A stretch of 64,000 bases of DNA from positions 67,820 through 131,819 of the forward strand of contig NZ_FTOH01000004.1 in NCBI RefSeq assembly GCF_900156675.1, given 5' to 3'. The stretch's first letter is position 1, and every line of letters starts with the position of its first letter. Shown here one piece after another: positions 1 to 8,832 of this stretch. The position numbers and the translations under genes were made by a program. The DNA is from Thalassolituus maritimus (GTDB lineage Bacteria; Pseudomonadota; Gammaproteobacteria; Pseudomonadales; Oceanobacteraceae). The notes below the pieces were generated by a model, which did not search any database, was not told where the DNA came from, and was given only the letters and a program-made list of their open reading frames with translations.

Positions 1-432
1 TTATCGCGAATAGCCTCCGGCTGATTCGCTCCCACAATACGGATCGGGGATAAAATCCCCTCCTAAATTAGACTCTGAGTTATCGCTCATACCTGTGGGA
101 GCTATTCAGCCAGCTTGCCTGGCTAATAGCGACAGTGATACATGCAGATAGATCATCGCGAATAGCCTCCGGCTGATTCGCTCCCACAATACGGATCGGG
201 GATAAAATCCCCTCCTAAATTAGACTCTGAGTTATCGCTCATACCTGTGGGAGCTATTCAGCCAGCTTGCCTGGCTAATAGCGACAGTGATACATGCAGA
301 TGGATCATCGCGAATAGCCTCCGGCTGATTCGCTCCCACAATGTATGGTCGGGGATAAGATCCCCTTCTACATCGGCAATGCAATTCACCTCGTAGGAGC
401 GCTTCAGCCAGCTTGCCTGGCTATGCGCGATT
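1..432. repeat. REP-like doublet array A, period 152 bp
   Basis: Three copies of a unit begin near positions 3, 155 and 307. Each holds two imperfect palindromes: one with arms GCGAATAGCC/GGCTGATTCGC, and a longer one built on AGCCAGCTTGCCTGGCT. The outer ends read TGTGGGAG and CTCCCACA, so the pair forms a larger inverted structure of about 95 bp. The spacer carries a third palindrome, GGGGATAAAATCCCC. A GTAG-headed variant at about 391-431 lies next to the lysS stop codon. GTGG/GTAG heads and hairpins are typical of REP/BIME/REPIN elements. The array runs off the left edge. Confidence 0.85.
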
Positions 433-446
433 TCCCTCAGCTAGCC

Positions 447-1964
447 TCAGAGCGGCTTCATATGCGGGAAGAGAATAACATCCTTAATGGTGTGCGAATC
501 GGTAAACAGCATCACCAGACGATCAATACCGATACCCTCACCTGCAGTCGGTGGCATACCGTACTCCAGCGCACGAACGTAATCTGCATCGTAGTGCATT
601 GCTTCGTCGTCACCGGCGTCTTTTTCTTCAACCTGCTTACGGAAGCGAGCGGCCTGATCTTCGGCGTCGTTAAGCTCCGAGAAGCCGTTTGCCAGCTCAC
701 GTCCACCGACAAAGAATTCGAAGCGGTCAGTCACAAATGGATTGTCGTCGTTTCGGCGTGCTAGCGGCGACACTTCCCATGGATATTCGGTAATAAAGGT
801 CGGCTGATCGAGTTTTTCTTCAGCGGTTTCTTCAAAGATTTCGCAGATGTACTTACCCGGGCCCCACGCAGATTGTTTTTCTGACTGAGGAATACCGACT
901 TTTTTCGCGTACTCTTTCAGCGTGTCGATATTTTCTTCCGGATTATTCAGTACATTGGCATCCATATCCGGGTTGTACTTCAGGATTGCATCGACCATGG
1001 TCATGCGCTGGAATGGCTGTGCAAAATCGTATTCAGACTCACCGTATTTAATGGTGGTGCTACCAACGACGTTTTCAGCGACAAAGCGCAGCATGCCTTC
1101 GGTCAGGTCCATCATGTCACGGTAATCGGCGTACGCCTGATAGAATTCGATCATAGTGAATTCTGGGTTATGGCGAGTACTCAGACCTTCATTACGGAAG
1201 TTACGGTTAATTTCGAACACACGCTCAAAACCACCGACGACGAGGCGCTTAAGGTACAGCTCAGGCGCAATACGCAGGAACATGTCGATATCCAGCGCGT
1301 TATGGTGAGTTTCAAATGGCTTCGCCGTTGCACCGCCCGGAATGGTTTGCAGCATTGGCGTTTCGACTTCCATAAAGCCGCGCTGCGACAGATAAAAGCG
1401 AATACCTTCGATGATTTTTGAACGCATCAGGAAGTTGTTACGCGTTTCTTCGTTGATGATCAGATCAACATAACGCTGGCGATATTTCAGTTCCTGATCC
1501 GCAAGGCCGTGGAATTTATCCGGAAGTGGGCGCAGTGACTTAGTCAGAATCTGGAAGTTGCTCAGATCACCCACATCAACGTACAACTCGCCTTTACCAG
1601 ACAGGCTCAGTGTGCCGGTTGCCGCCACGATGTCACCGATATCCAGTGACTGCCACGCGGTGCTTTCTTTCTGCAGCGGCTTAGCCATATATACCTGCAA
1701 AGAACCGGTGACATCCTGAATACCGATAAACGGACCGCCGCGGCGCATAACACGACCAGCTACCGCAACTCGGTGACCTTCTTCAGCCAGCTGCTCTTTG
1801 CTTTTTTCACCGTGTTCAGCTTTCAGATCAGCTGCCAGATGCTCCCGACGGAAGTCGTTCGGGTGGCCATTAGATTTGCTGTTTTCACGCAGCGTTTCGA
1901 GTTTGGCACGACGCTCGGCGATGAGCTTGTTTTCGTCCTGAGCGGTTTGGTTCTGATCTGTCAT
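447..1964 (-). CDS. lysS: Lysine--tRNA ligase, class II
   Basis: Charges tRNA-Lys with lysine in the cytoplasm. The 505-aa product has the length of E. coli LysS. An N-terminal OB-fold anticodon-binding domain (about residues 65-150, around [12 protein letters not shown]) is followed by the class II catalytic core, with motif 2 ([14 protein letters not shown]) and a C-terminal motif 3 ([13 protein letters not shown]). It lies about 270 bp downstream of prfB on the same strand, the usual gammaproteobacterial prfB-lysS order, so co-transcription is likely although a repeat sits between them. The ATG at 1964 is the only sensible start; the upstream Shine-Dalgarno sequence is weak. The plus-strand reading frames over this gene are shadows. 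Confidence 0.98.
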   Translation of the reverse strand: MTDQNQTAQDENKLIAERRAKLETLRENSKSNGHPNDFRREHLAADLKAEHGEKSKEQLAEEGHRVAVAGRVMRRGGPFIGIQDVTGSLQVYMAKPLQKESTAWQSLDIGDIVAATGTLSLSGKGELYVDVGDLSNFQILTKSLRPLPDKFHGLADQELKYRQRYVDLIINEETRNNFLMRSKIIEGIRFYLSQRGFMEVETPMLQTIPGGATAKPFETHHNALDIDMFLRIAPELYLKRLVVGGFERVFEINRNFRNEGLSTRHNPEFTMIEFYQAYADYRDMMDLTEGMLRFVAENVVGSTTIKYGESEYDFAQPFQRMTMVDAILKYNPDMDANVLNNPEENIDTLKEYAKKVGIPQSEKQSAWGPGKYICEIFEETAEEKLDQPTFITEYPWEVSPLARRNDDNPFVTDRFEFFVGGRELANGFSELNDAEDQAARFRKQVEEKDAGDDEAMHYDADYVRALEYGMPPTAGEGIGIDRLVMLFTDSHTIKDVILFPHMKPL

Positions 1965-2021
1965 TTGGCACCCGGTATTCTAGGGATCAATGTTAAATTC
2001 TGTTTGGTCTGCAAATAAACA

Positions 2022-2101
2022 TCGCGCAACCTTCGCGTTGCGCTCCTACAGGATTCTTTTATCGTAGGAGCGCTTCAGCCAGCTCGCCTGGCTATGCGCG
2101 A
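2022..2101. repeat. Single REP-like doublet between prfB and lysS
   Basis: Two GTAG-headed palindromes face each other: TCGCGCAACCTTCGCGTTGCG followed by CTCCTACA, then GTAGGAGCG and the AGCCAGCTCGCCTGGCT stem ending in GCGCGA. The TCGCG end faces the prfB stop codon, about 130 nt away. It belongs to the same family as the larger arrays but is a single, diverged copy. It may stabilise the prfB mRNA end or attenuate transcription into lysS; that role is inference. Confidence 0.7.
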
Positions 2102-2232
2102 GAAAATCTTACTGAGGGCGAATTCTGCGAAGGCAGAGCTAGGCGGTGGTCGGCTGAGGGAGCGGAGTGTACTGAAGTACATGAGCATCCCGAAACCGGC
2201 CATCAACACAGCTATGTCGAGCAGAAACGGCC

Positions 2233-3328
2233 TCAAAGCCCGGATTTCAGGCTCGCTTCAATAAACTGGTCCAGATCGCCATCCAGAACAGCCTGCGTAT
2301 TACGCGTTTCAACGCCGGTGCGCAGATCTTTAATACGCGCGTCATCCAGCACGTACGAACGGATCTGGCTGCCCCAGCCGATATCAGCTTTGCTGTCTTC
2401 CAAGGCCTGAGATTCAGCACTGCGCTTCTGCAGCTCCAGCTCATAGAGCTTGGCTTTCATCTGCTTCATCGCCTGATCTTTGTTCTTGTGCTGGGAGCGG
2501 TCATTCTGACACTGGGTCACGGTGTTGGTCGGCAAGTGCGTAATACGTACCGCGGATTCCGTCCGGTTAACGTGCTGACCACCCGCGCCGGAAGCACGGT
2601 ATACGTCGATGCGGAGATCGGCCGGGTTAATATCGATTTCGATATTGTCGTCGACTTCCGGAGAAACGAATACCGATGAGAATGAGGTATGACGGCGGTT
2701 ACCCGAATCAAACGGGCTCTTACGTACCAGGCGGTGTACACCGGTTTCTGTACGCAGCCAACCATAAGCGTATTCGCCCTGAACGTGAATCGTCGCGCCT
2801 TTGATACCTGCAACTTCACCTTCGGAGACTTCCATCAGCTCGCCTTTGAAGCCATGCGCTTCGATCCAACGCAGATACATACGCAACAGCATATTGGCCC
2901 AGTCCTGAGCTTCTGTACCACCTGAACCAGCCTGAATTTCGACGTAGCAGTTGTTCTCGTCCATCTCGCCCGAGAACATACGACGGAACTCGAGGACTTC
3001 CAACTCTGACTGAAGACCATCCAGTTCGCTTTTAACTTCGTCGACGGCATCTTCATCGTCTTCTTCGACCGCCATATCAAGCAGATCTTTGGCATCGCCG
3101 AGACCGCTATCCAGGGTATCAATGGTCTTAACAACGGCTTCCAGAGAAGACCGCTCGCGACCCAGCTCCTGTGCGCGGTCCGGGTCATCCCAGACATCGC
3201 CCTGAGCCAGTTCGTGTTCTACTTCTTCGAGACGCTCAACCTTGTTGGCGTAGTCAAAGATACCCCCTAAGCACGTCGGTGCGTGCCTGAAGGTCTTTAA
3301 TCTGTTCGACGATTGGATTGATTTCCAA
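2233..3328 (-). CDS. prfB: Peptide chain release factor 2, programmed +1 frameshift
   Basis: Recognises UGA and UAA and triggers peptidyl-tRNA hydrolysis. The gene is two joined frames: 3328-3257 (24 codons) and 3255-2233, giving about 364 aa, essentially the E. coli RF2 length. The short first frame ends at an in-frame TGA (3256-3254) in the classical slip context. The second frame has the SPF stop-recognition tripeptide ([15 protein letters not shown]) and the catalytic GGQ ([13 protein letters not shown]). The best start is TTG at 3328, giving an N-terminus [12 protein letters not shown] much like E. coli RF2. An in-frame stop lies upstream with no ATG in between, and AGGGG lies 8 nt before the TTG. 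A plain ORF search would miss the first 84 residues. Confidence 0.97.
3254..3268 (-). promoter_or_regulatory. prfB: RF2 programmed frameshift site
   Basis: Read on the minus strand the site is AGGGGGTATCTTTGAC: an internal Shine-Dalgarno-like AGGGGG, a short spacer, the CTT slip codon, and a TGA followed by C. This matches the known autoregulatory element in which low RF2 lets the ribosome slip +1 past the UGA. All parts appear intact. Confidence 0.96.
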
Positions 3329-3419
3329 GGTGGGTACCCCTGTCGCTGTCTAACGTATGAAAATGACGCGGCATTTTACAGGAAAGACAGCGGGGTTTCA
3401 TCCTGTGTGGCATAGAACC

Positions 3420-4328
3420 ACACAGTGATTCCTTGTGGGAGTGAATCAGCCGGAGACTATATGCGATATTCCGCTTCGCTATTGGTCAGGCAAGCTGACT
3501 GAATAGCTCCCACAAACACTTTGACTCTGGGTGGGAGCGAATCAGCCGGAGACTATCTGCGATATTCCTCTTCGCTATTAGCCAGGCAAGCTGACTGAAT
3601 AGCTCCCACAAACACTTTGACTCTGGGTGGGAGTGAATCAGCCGGAGGCTATTCGCGATAACCCTCTTCGCTATTAGTCAGGCAAGCTGACTGAATAGCT
3701 CCCACAAACACTTTGGCTCTGGGGGAAGTGACTCAGCCGGAGACTATCTGCGATATTCCGCTTCGCTATTAGTCAGGCAAGCTGACTGAATAGCTCCCAC
3801 AAACACTTTGACTCTGGGTGAAGTGACTCAGCCGGGGACTATCTGCGATATTCCTCTTCGCTATTAGTCAGGCAAGCTGACTGAATAGCTCCCACAAGTG
3901 CTTTGGCTCTGGGTAAAGTGACTCAGCCGGAGACTATCTGCGATATTCCTCTTCACTATTAGTCAGGCAAGCTGCCTGAATAGCTCCCACAAACACTTTG
4001 ACTCTGGGTGGGAGCGACTCAGCCGGAGACTATCTGCGATAACCCTCTTCGCTATTAGTCAGGCAAGCTGACTGAATAGCTCCCACAAACACTTTGACTC
4101 TGGGTGGGAGCGACTCAGCCGGAGACTACCTGCGATATTCCTCTTCGCTATTAGTCAGGCAAGCTGACTGAATACCTCCCACAAACACTTTGACTCTGGG
4201 TGGGAGCGACTCAGCCGGAGACTATCTGCGATATTCCTCTTCGCTATTAGTCAGGCAAGCTGACTGAATAGCTCCCACAAACACTTTGGCTCTGGGTGGG
4301 AGCGAATCAGCCGAAGGCTATTCGCGAA
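3420..4328. repeat. REP-like doublet array B, about ten units, period about 96 bp
   Basis: Units start near 3434, 3531, 3627, 3723 and so on to 4297. A complete unit is a core of about 80 bp (GTGGGAGCGAATCAGCC to GGCTGAATAGCTCCCACA, two palindromes head-out) plus a spacer of about 16 bp built on AACACTTTGACTCTGG. Point changes are scattered (GGAGACTAT for GGAGGCTAT, GTGACTCAG for GCGAATCAG). The last, partial unit ends about 4 nt before the fliD stop codon with its TCGCG end facing fliD. This fills the prfB-fliD gap, where no coding sequence is credible. Confidence 0.9.
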
Positions 4329-4331
4329 ATA

Positions 4332-7300
4332 TTAATCCTTGTTATTGCCATTGAGCGCATCAAACTGCTGCTTCACATAGTCCAGCGTTGTGTTCAGCGT
4401 CTGAATCAAAGAGTCGTTATACAGGAACTTAGCCTTCAGGCGCGCTTCCTGCGCATCCATGCGGGCCTCAAGATCCGCACGATCTTCTTCAACCGTGGTA
4501 ATGTCCTGATCCAGTGCCGACAGCTTGTTAGTAATGGTACCGCTACTGTTATCGAGGAAGTTCAGAAGAATATCTTTCAACTGATCGCCGAAGCCGGTGA
4601 TGTAGGTGATATCTCCGCGGTCACCGATATCCCCACCAGTGACTTTCAGGCGAATACCCGACGCATCATCGATTTCGCCATCGGCGTCTTTTCCGCGTTC
4701 ACCATCACCAACACCCCTGACAAAACCAAATAAATCGGCTGCGTCGTTTGGCAGGTCTTTGATCTCGACCGACGAATCGGCACCAGTACGATTAGAAATA
4801 ATACCGAACTTGTTAAAGGCGAACGACGAGGTGTCATCTGTGTATTCAACCTTCACAGAAACGCCCTCTGCTTTTAGCGTGGCGTTGTCATTGATCGCCG
4901 TTTGCATGGCCGATGCCAGTGCAGATCCGCTGATGTAGGTCGCCGGGAAGTTCAGTTGAATTTCGGCCTCTACTCCATCCACTTCGATGGTGAAACTACT
5001 GTTGTCAGCATCAAGCACAACCGGCGTATCAAAGCCTGCCGACTCGTTGCCAATGTAGAAACCAGGCGAAGCCTTAACGTTGCCATCAACGGCGCGCAGG
5101 AACTGTCCATTACCGGAGGCTTCGACGCCGTTAATCTTACCGGCGACATTCTGACCTTTCGCAATCTCCTGACTGTAAAGACTGACGTCCTGCAGGCCAA
5201 GGAAAGCGATAGCGTCCGCATCAAGCTCAGTGAACCCAACACGAGTACCTTCACCACCAATCTGAATATTGAATGAGCCAAGGTCGCTGTCAGGGTCGTA
5301 GTTGTAGCTGACAACCGGATCAAGGTCATAACCGAACTCACGACCGCTGCTCATACCGAAACCGTCGAAACCATTGGTGCTGGTCTCGGCAGATAATCCC
5401 AGTGACGTCGCTGCCGTACCGCCGAGGTTGCTCACCTCAATGCTGGCCGCAGAACCGAATGTAGCTGACGTTTTTACACCCTCTTTCGAGTTCGTCTCAA
5501 AGTACAACTGACCAGAACCATCCACCGCGGCCGTAACATCACCTGCCTGGTATTCACCTGTGGCGATCAAAGCTTCATCCAAGGCACTCTGGATCGCAAC
5601 CAGATTCGACTGGCTATCGTTACTGCCGGATGTGCCATCACCTGTCACGTCCACATTGATAGCAGTTCCTCCGACGGTCAGTGTAAAACTGGCGTTCTGA
5701 CCTGGCGCCGAGAAATCGAAGCCAGTAGAAATATCACCAAAAGCCGATGTCTGAGCACCACGGCCGTCACTGACGACTTCGATAAACTCCTCATGCCCGG
5801 TCGCTACTGTGCTGAGTTTCAGGCCCGTACCGTCCAGTGAGGCGGTCACTACGCCTGCACCATAAGCAGCATCAAGCGCTGCTTGCACGTCAGCAACATT
5901 GTCACCGGAATCGGTATTAACAAGAATGTCCTGCTCTACGCCCGACACATTCAGGCGGAACCCGGCATTTGTTGTGCTGAAGTCGATATTGGCACTGATG
6001 TCACGCGAACCGGTCGCTGTCTCGCCGCCGCGTACAACGCCAGCAAAGTTAGGATCTGTGCTTAAAGTGGCGCCCAGCTGGTTCTGTATTTCCGTCGCCA
6101 GGTCAGCACCGGTCAGATACGTCCCTGCGGGAATTGAAACAAAGCCATCAGAATCGATGCCATCCACCTGCACTTTAAAATTAACCGCAGCCGGGAAATC
6201 AAGGCCGGGATCTTTACCATTGGTCTGAGCGCCCTGCGTCGCATCAAGGCCGAGCTGAGTATCAGTAACCGATGCGCCAACAGACGCAATTTCAATTGAG
6301 CTTGCCGCACCAACCGATGTCGTTTCGAACTTCAGATAACCATTGTTATCGAACGTGGCCAGCACCTGACCATTGAGAGCAGTCGAATCAATCGCCGTCT
6401 GAATCGCCTGCAAGGTATCATTGCGATCGCCGAACACGCCATCGCCATTCAGGTCCTGTCCCTGAGCGTTCAGATCGACAGTGACTGCGATGGGTCCCGA
6501 GCCATCCACATCAAGGCTGAAAGTCGCATTATTTGCCTGAAAGTTAATCCCGGTTTCGGGATTGAGAAAGCGACTTCCCGCGTCGGTTGTAGCACCACGT
6601 CCAGCAAACGCCGCCGCATTTAAGGTCGTCAGTTCTCCACCTTCGTAAGTACCGCTACCCAGCGCACTGAAGCCAAGGGTGTTAGCAGTATTGCCACTCA
6701 CCGACTTAATATAAACCTGAGAATCAGCCCCATACTTATTCGACGTGATAGAAAAGTTATTACTGCTGGTATTGAAATCCACCGATACCGAGTGACCAAA
6801 CTGAACCAGGGTGTCGGTACTGTTGATCTGCAACGCCAGCTCTGCCGCCAGATCATCGCCCGAGGTGTAATCTCCATGCGTCAGATTTACGGTCGCATCT
6901 TTGCCATTCACATTAATCGTAAATGTATCGTTACTGCTGTCGACAGTGACAGGAGACGCAAAATCCAGCAGGCCAAGAGATGCCGATGTATATTTTGCCT
7001 GCGTCGCCAGTTGAGTAATTTCAACGCCGTAAGTACCTGACTTAGTATTAATTGAGTCGTTTACGTAGGTAATCTGGCTGTCGCTGGTTATACCGGACTT
7101 CGCCAGAATACCAACGATAGATGAACGCTCTTCATTGATGGCTTTACGGAATACCGATGGGTCGTACTCAAGCAGATAATCGTTATTGCGATTAGTATTT
7201 ACACCCAGCTCTGTCAGCGAGCGATACTCACCATTGAGGCCTGCAATCGGCTGAGATATCAATGAGCGAATCTGGCTTTGCATAGTACGGATGGTTGAAT

Positions 7301-8288
7301 CACCCAAAAGCAGACCCGCCTGCTGACTGTCCGTATCGTATGAGGAAAGATCGTCCACAAACTGCTTCAGATTGTTGTAGGCATCAACAAAGCCCTGAAT
7401 GTTTTCGCTCAGCGTATCGGTATCTGGTGTCACACCAATGCTTACCTGAGTACCGACATCGGCACTTTTCAGGTTGATGGTCACGCCTTTAATCACCTCA
7501 TCAACACTGTTGCTTTCTCGGGTGATCGTAAGGCCGTTCACTCTGAGCTGCGCATTTTCGCCGCGGCTTGTCTGTTCAAGATTATCAGGGCCAGCCTGAA
7601 GCTCATTAAACGCCATCGACGCCAGGCCATTGGTCAGTAGGTTACCGCCCTCGTCGCGCGCTTCAATGCGCATGGCGTTGCTGGAACCCGTATCGTCGCT
7701 CGTCATCAGCAGACGGTAACCACTGCCATCGTTAATGATTGAGGCTGAGACGCCCATATTAGCGTTATTGATCGCATCACGAATACCGCTCAGGGTGCGA
7801 TTAGATTCGTCAATCGTGATGGTACGGGTCGGCCGATCGGTATTCACGTCCTGGCCAGTAATGTTGCCCGTGACGGCATCATAATTATTGGTACCAAAGC
7901 TGAACGTCAGCTCACCTGTGCCAACGATTTCGTCAAAACTGTTGAACGTACCCGTTGCCAACGAGTGAGACTTTGCCGTGTTAAGAACCTCAACACTGTA
8001 ATTACCTGGATCGGCAGTCGTTGAGGTAGTAACGGTCAGAATATCTTCGTTGCTGGAAGTAGCGAGGGTCGCACCTGCCGCACTCGGTGATGCGAGGTTG
8101 TTAACAGACGACTGCATGGTCGACATCAAAGATTTGATTTCGCCATAGGCGGTGATTCTGGCCTCGATCAGTTCCTGACGACGATCTAGACGAAGTTCAC
8201 TGACCTCTCTCTCAGCGCCAATGATCTTATCGACGAGGTCGGTAGTCAGTACACCTGAGCCCAGACCTAACGATTCTATCGATGCCAT
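4332..8288 (-). CDS. fliD: Giant flagellar filament cap protein (hook-associated protein 2)
   Basis: Caps the growing filament and folds flagellin subunits into place outside the cell. The start ATG at 8288 (MASIESLGLGSGV) has AGAGGA 5 nt upstream; an ATG six codons earlier is less likely. At 1318 aa it is two to three times a usual FliD (about 450-650 aa). Residues 1-110 match FliD_N and about 240-395 match the first part of FliD_C (LRVNGLTITRESNSVDEVI). The C-terminal coiled coil resumes only at about 1225 (GFGDQLKDILLNF to DYVKQQFDAL). Between them lie about 800 residues with roughly six beta-rich modules of about 95-105 aa. These open with patterns like SFTIEVDG and close with SIEI...LGL, at about 450-550, 585-690, 700-775, 775-850, 865-970 and 1090-1200. 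The bounds are approximate. Confidence 0.95.
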   Translation of the reverse strand: MASIESLGLGSGVLTTDLVDKIIGAEREVSELRLDRRQELIEARITAYGEIKSLMSTMQSSVNNLASPSAAGATLATSSNEDILTVTTSTTADPGNYSVEVLNTAKSHSLATGTFNSFDEIVGTGELTFSFGTNNYDAVTGNITGQDVNTDRPTRTITIDESNRTLSGIRDAINNANMGVSASIINDGSGYRLLMTSDDTGSSNAMRIEARDEGGNLLTNGLASMAFNELQAGPDNLEQTSRGENAQLRVNGLTITRESNSVDEVIKGVTINLKSADVGTQVSIGVTPDTDTLSENIQGFVDAYNNLKQFVDDLSSYDTDSQQAGLLLGDSTIRTMQSQIRSLISQPIAGLNGEYRSLTELGVNTNRNNDYLLEYDPSVFRKAINEERSSIVGILAKSGITSDSQITYVNDSINTKSGTYGVEITQLATQAKYTSASLGLLDFASPVTVDSSNDTFTINVNGKDATVNLTHGDYTSGDDLAAELALQINSTDTLVQFGHSVSVDFNTSSNNFSITSNKYGADSQVYIKSVSGNTANTLGFSALGSGTYEGGELTTLNAAAFAGRGATTDAGSRFLNPETGINFQANNATFSLDVDGSGPIAVTVDLNAQGQDLNGDGVFGDRNDTLQAIQTAIDSTALNGQVLATFDNNGYLKFETTSVGAASSIEIASVGASVTDTQLGLDATQGAQTNGKDPGLDFPAAVNFKVQVDGIDSDGFVSIPAGTYLTGADLATEIQNQLGATLSTDPNFAGVVRGGETATGSRDISANIDFSTTNAGFRLNVSGVEQDILVNTDSGDNVADVQAALDAAYGAGVVTASLDGTGLKLSTVATGHEEFIEVVSDGRGAQTSAFGDISTGFDFSAPGQNASFTLTVGGTAINVDVTGDGTSGSNDSQSNLVAIQSALDEALIATGEYQAGDVTAAVDGSGQLYFETNSKEGVKTSATFGSAASIEVSNLGGTAATSLGLSAETSTNGFDGFGMSSGREFGYDLDPVVSYNYDPDSDLGSFNIQIGGEGTRVGFTELDADAIAFLGLQDVSLYSQEIAKGQNVAGKINGVEASGNGQFLRAVDGNVKASPGFYIGNESAGFDTPVVLDADNSSFTIEVDGVEAEIQLNFPATYISGSALASAMQTAINDNATLKAEGVSVKVEYTDDTSSFAFNKFGIISNRTGADSSVEIKDLPNDAADLFGFVRGVGDGERGKDADGEIDDASGIRLKVTGGDIGDRGDITYITGFGDQLKDILLNFLDNSSGTITNKLSALDQDITTVEEDRADLEARMDAQEARLKAKFLYNDSLIQTLNTTLDYVKQQFDALNGNNKD

Positions 8289-8317
8289 ACAATCCTCTTG
8301 CCGCATATTGCGGCCAT

Positions 8318-8354
8318 AAAAAAACCCACACTCACCTTATCGGCCAGTGCGGGT
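8318..8354 (-). terminator. Rho-independent terminator after flaG
   Basis: On the minus strand a stem ACCCGCACT/AGTGTGGGT (one G-T pair) is followed by a run of T. It starts about 28 nt after the flaG stop and ends about 30 nt before the fliD ATG. It should end most flagellin-flaG transcripts and limit read-through into fliD. The other strand also ends in CTCTTTTT, so it may work weakly both ways. Confidence 0.75.
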
Positions 8355-8381
8355 CTCTTTTTAGAGCGGTTTACTTAACCG

Positions 8382-8765
8382 TTACACTTGCGCACTGAAC
8401 AATAAAGATGGCTCTTCATCATTCAATTTCTGCGCCAGCTCCAGGGCCAGCTCACTGGGGATCTGACGAATCAGTTCCGCAGAAGCTTTATCATAGACGC
8501 TGATAACCGTCTTACCGCTGTTTTCATCCAGTTTGAAGTCCAGAGTCCGCTCTGTCTGTTGCACGTATTCATTGATACGGGAAACAGCGTCACGCACTTT
8601 GTCTGAACTCACTTCTGCCCGGGCTTCGGCACCCTGCGGCAATTCCTTGCCGCTGGTAGCGCTGATATTAGCGCTGACGTTGACCTTAGCAGACTGACCC
8701 TGGGTGACGCTGACAGTGGACGCCGCAGCGGACTTATCCATCATGTTATTTCTCAGCTCGTTCAT
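8382..8765 (-). CDS. flaG: FlaG family flagellar protein
   Basis: Small cytoplasmic protein of 127 aa. FlaG proteins are encoded beside flagellin and fliD in Pseudomonas, Vibrio and Campylobacter and affect filament length; the mechanism is poorly known. The N-terminal half is Ser/Ala/Asn-rich and low in complexity. The C-terminal half (about 62-120) carries the family signature: DFKLDENSGKTVISVYD followed by ELIRQIPSELALELAQKL. The ATG at 8765 has an AGGTG Shine-Dalgarno sequence. It lies 67 bp downstream of flagellin; a short hairpin at 8799-8818 (TGGGCT/AGCCCA) in that gap could trim or attenuate the message. Confidence 0.93.
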   Translation of the reverse strand: MNELRNNMMDKSAAASTVSVTQGQSAKVNVSANISATSGKELPQGAEARAEVSSDKVRDAVSRINEYVQQTERTLDFKLDENSGKTVISVYDKASAELIRQIPSELALELAQKLNDEEPSLLFSAQV

Positions 8766-8832
8766 AATTCACCTCGTTGGTATCTGAGTCAGCAAAGATG
8801 GGCTGAAAAGCCAGCCCACCTTACCGGTTACC

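Noticed and set aside
345-764. Plus-strand frame of 139 aa at the lysS 3' end
   Set aside because: It starts in a repeat and runs antisense through lysS, a firmly identified gene. It is a shadow frame.
2835-3197. Minus-strand 120-aa frame overlapping prfB
   Set aside because: It is an alternative frame of prfB. The true reading is the frame joined by the +1 slip.
3420-4328. Regularly spaced repeats suggestive of a CRISPR array
   Set aside because: The sequences between palindromes repeat as well, so there are no unique spacers, units are about 96 bp, and no cas genes are present.
8799-8818. Hairpin between flagellin and flaG as a terminator
   Set aside because: The stem is only 6 bp and no T-run follows. 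It could be an mRNA stabiliser but does not qualify as a terminator.
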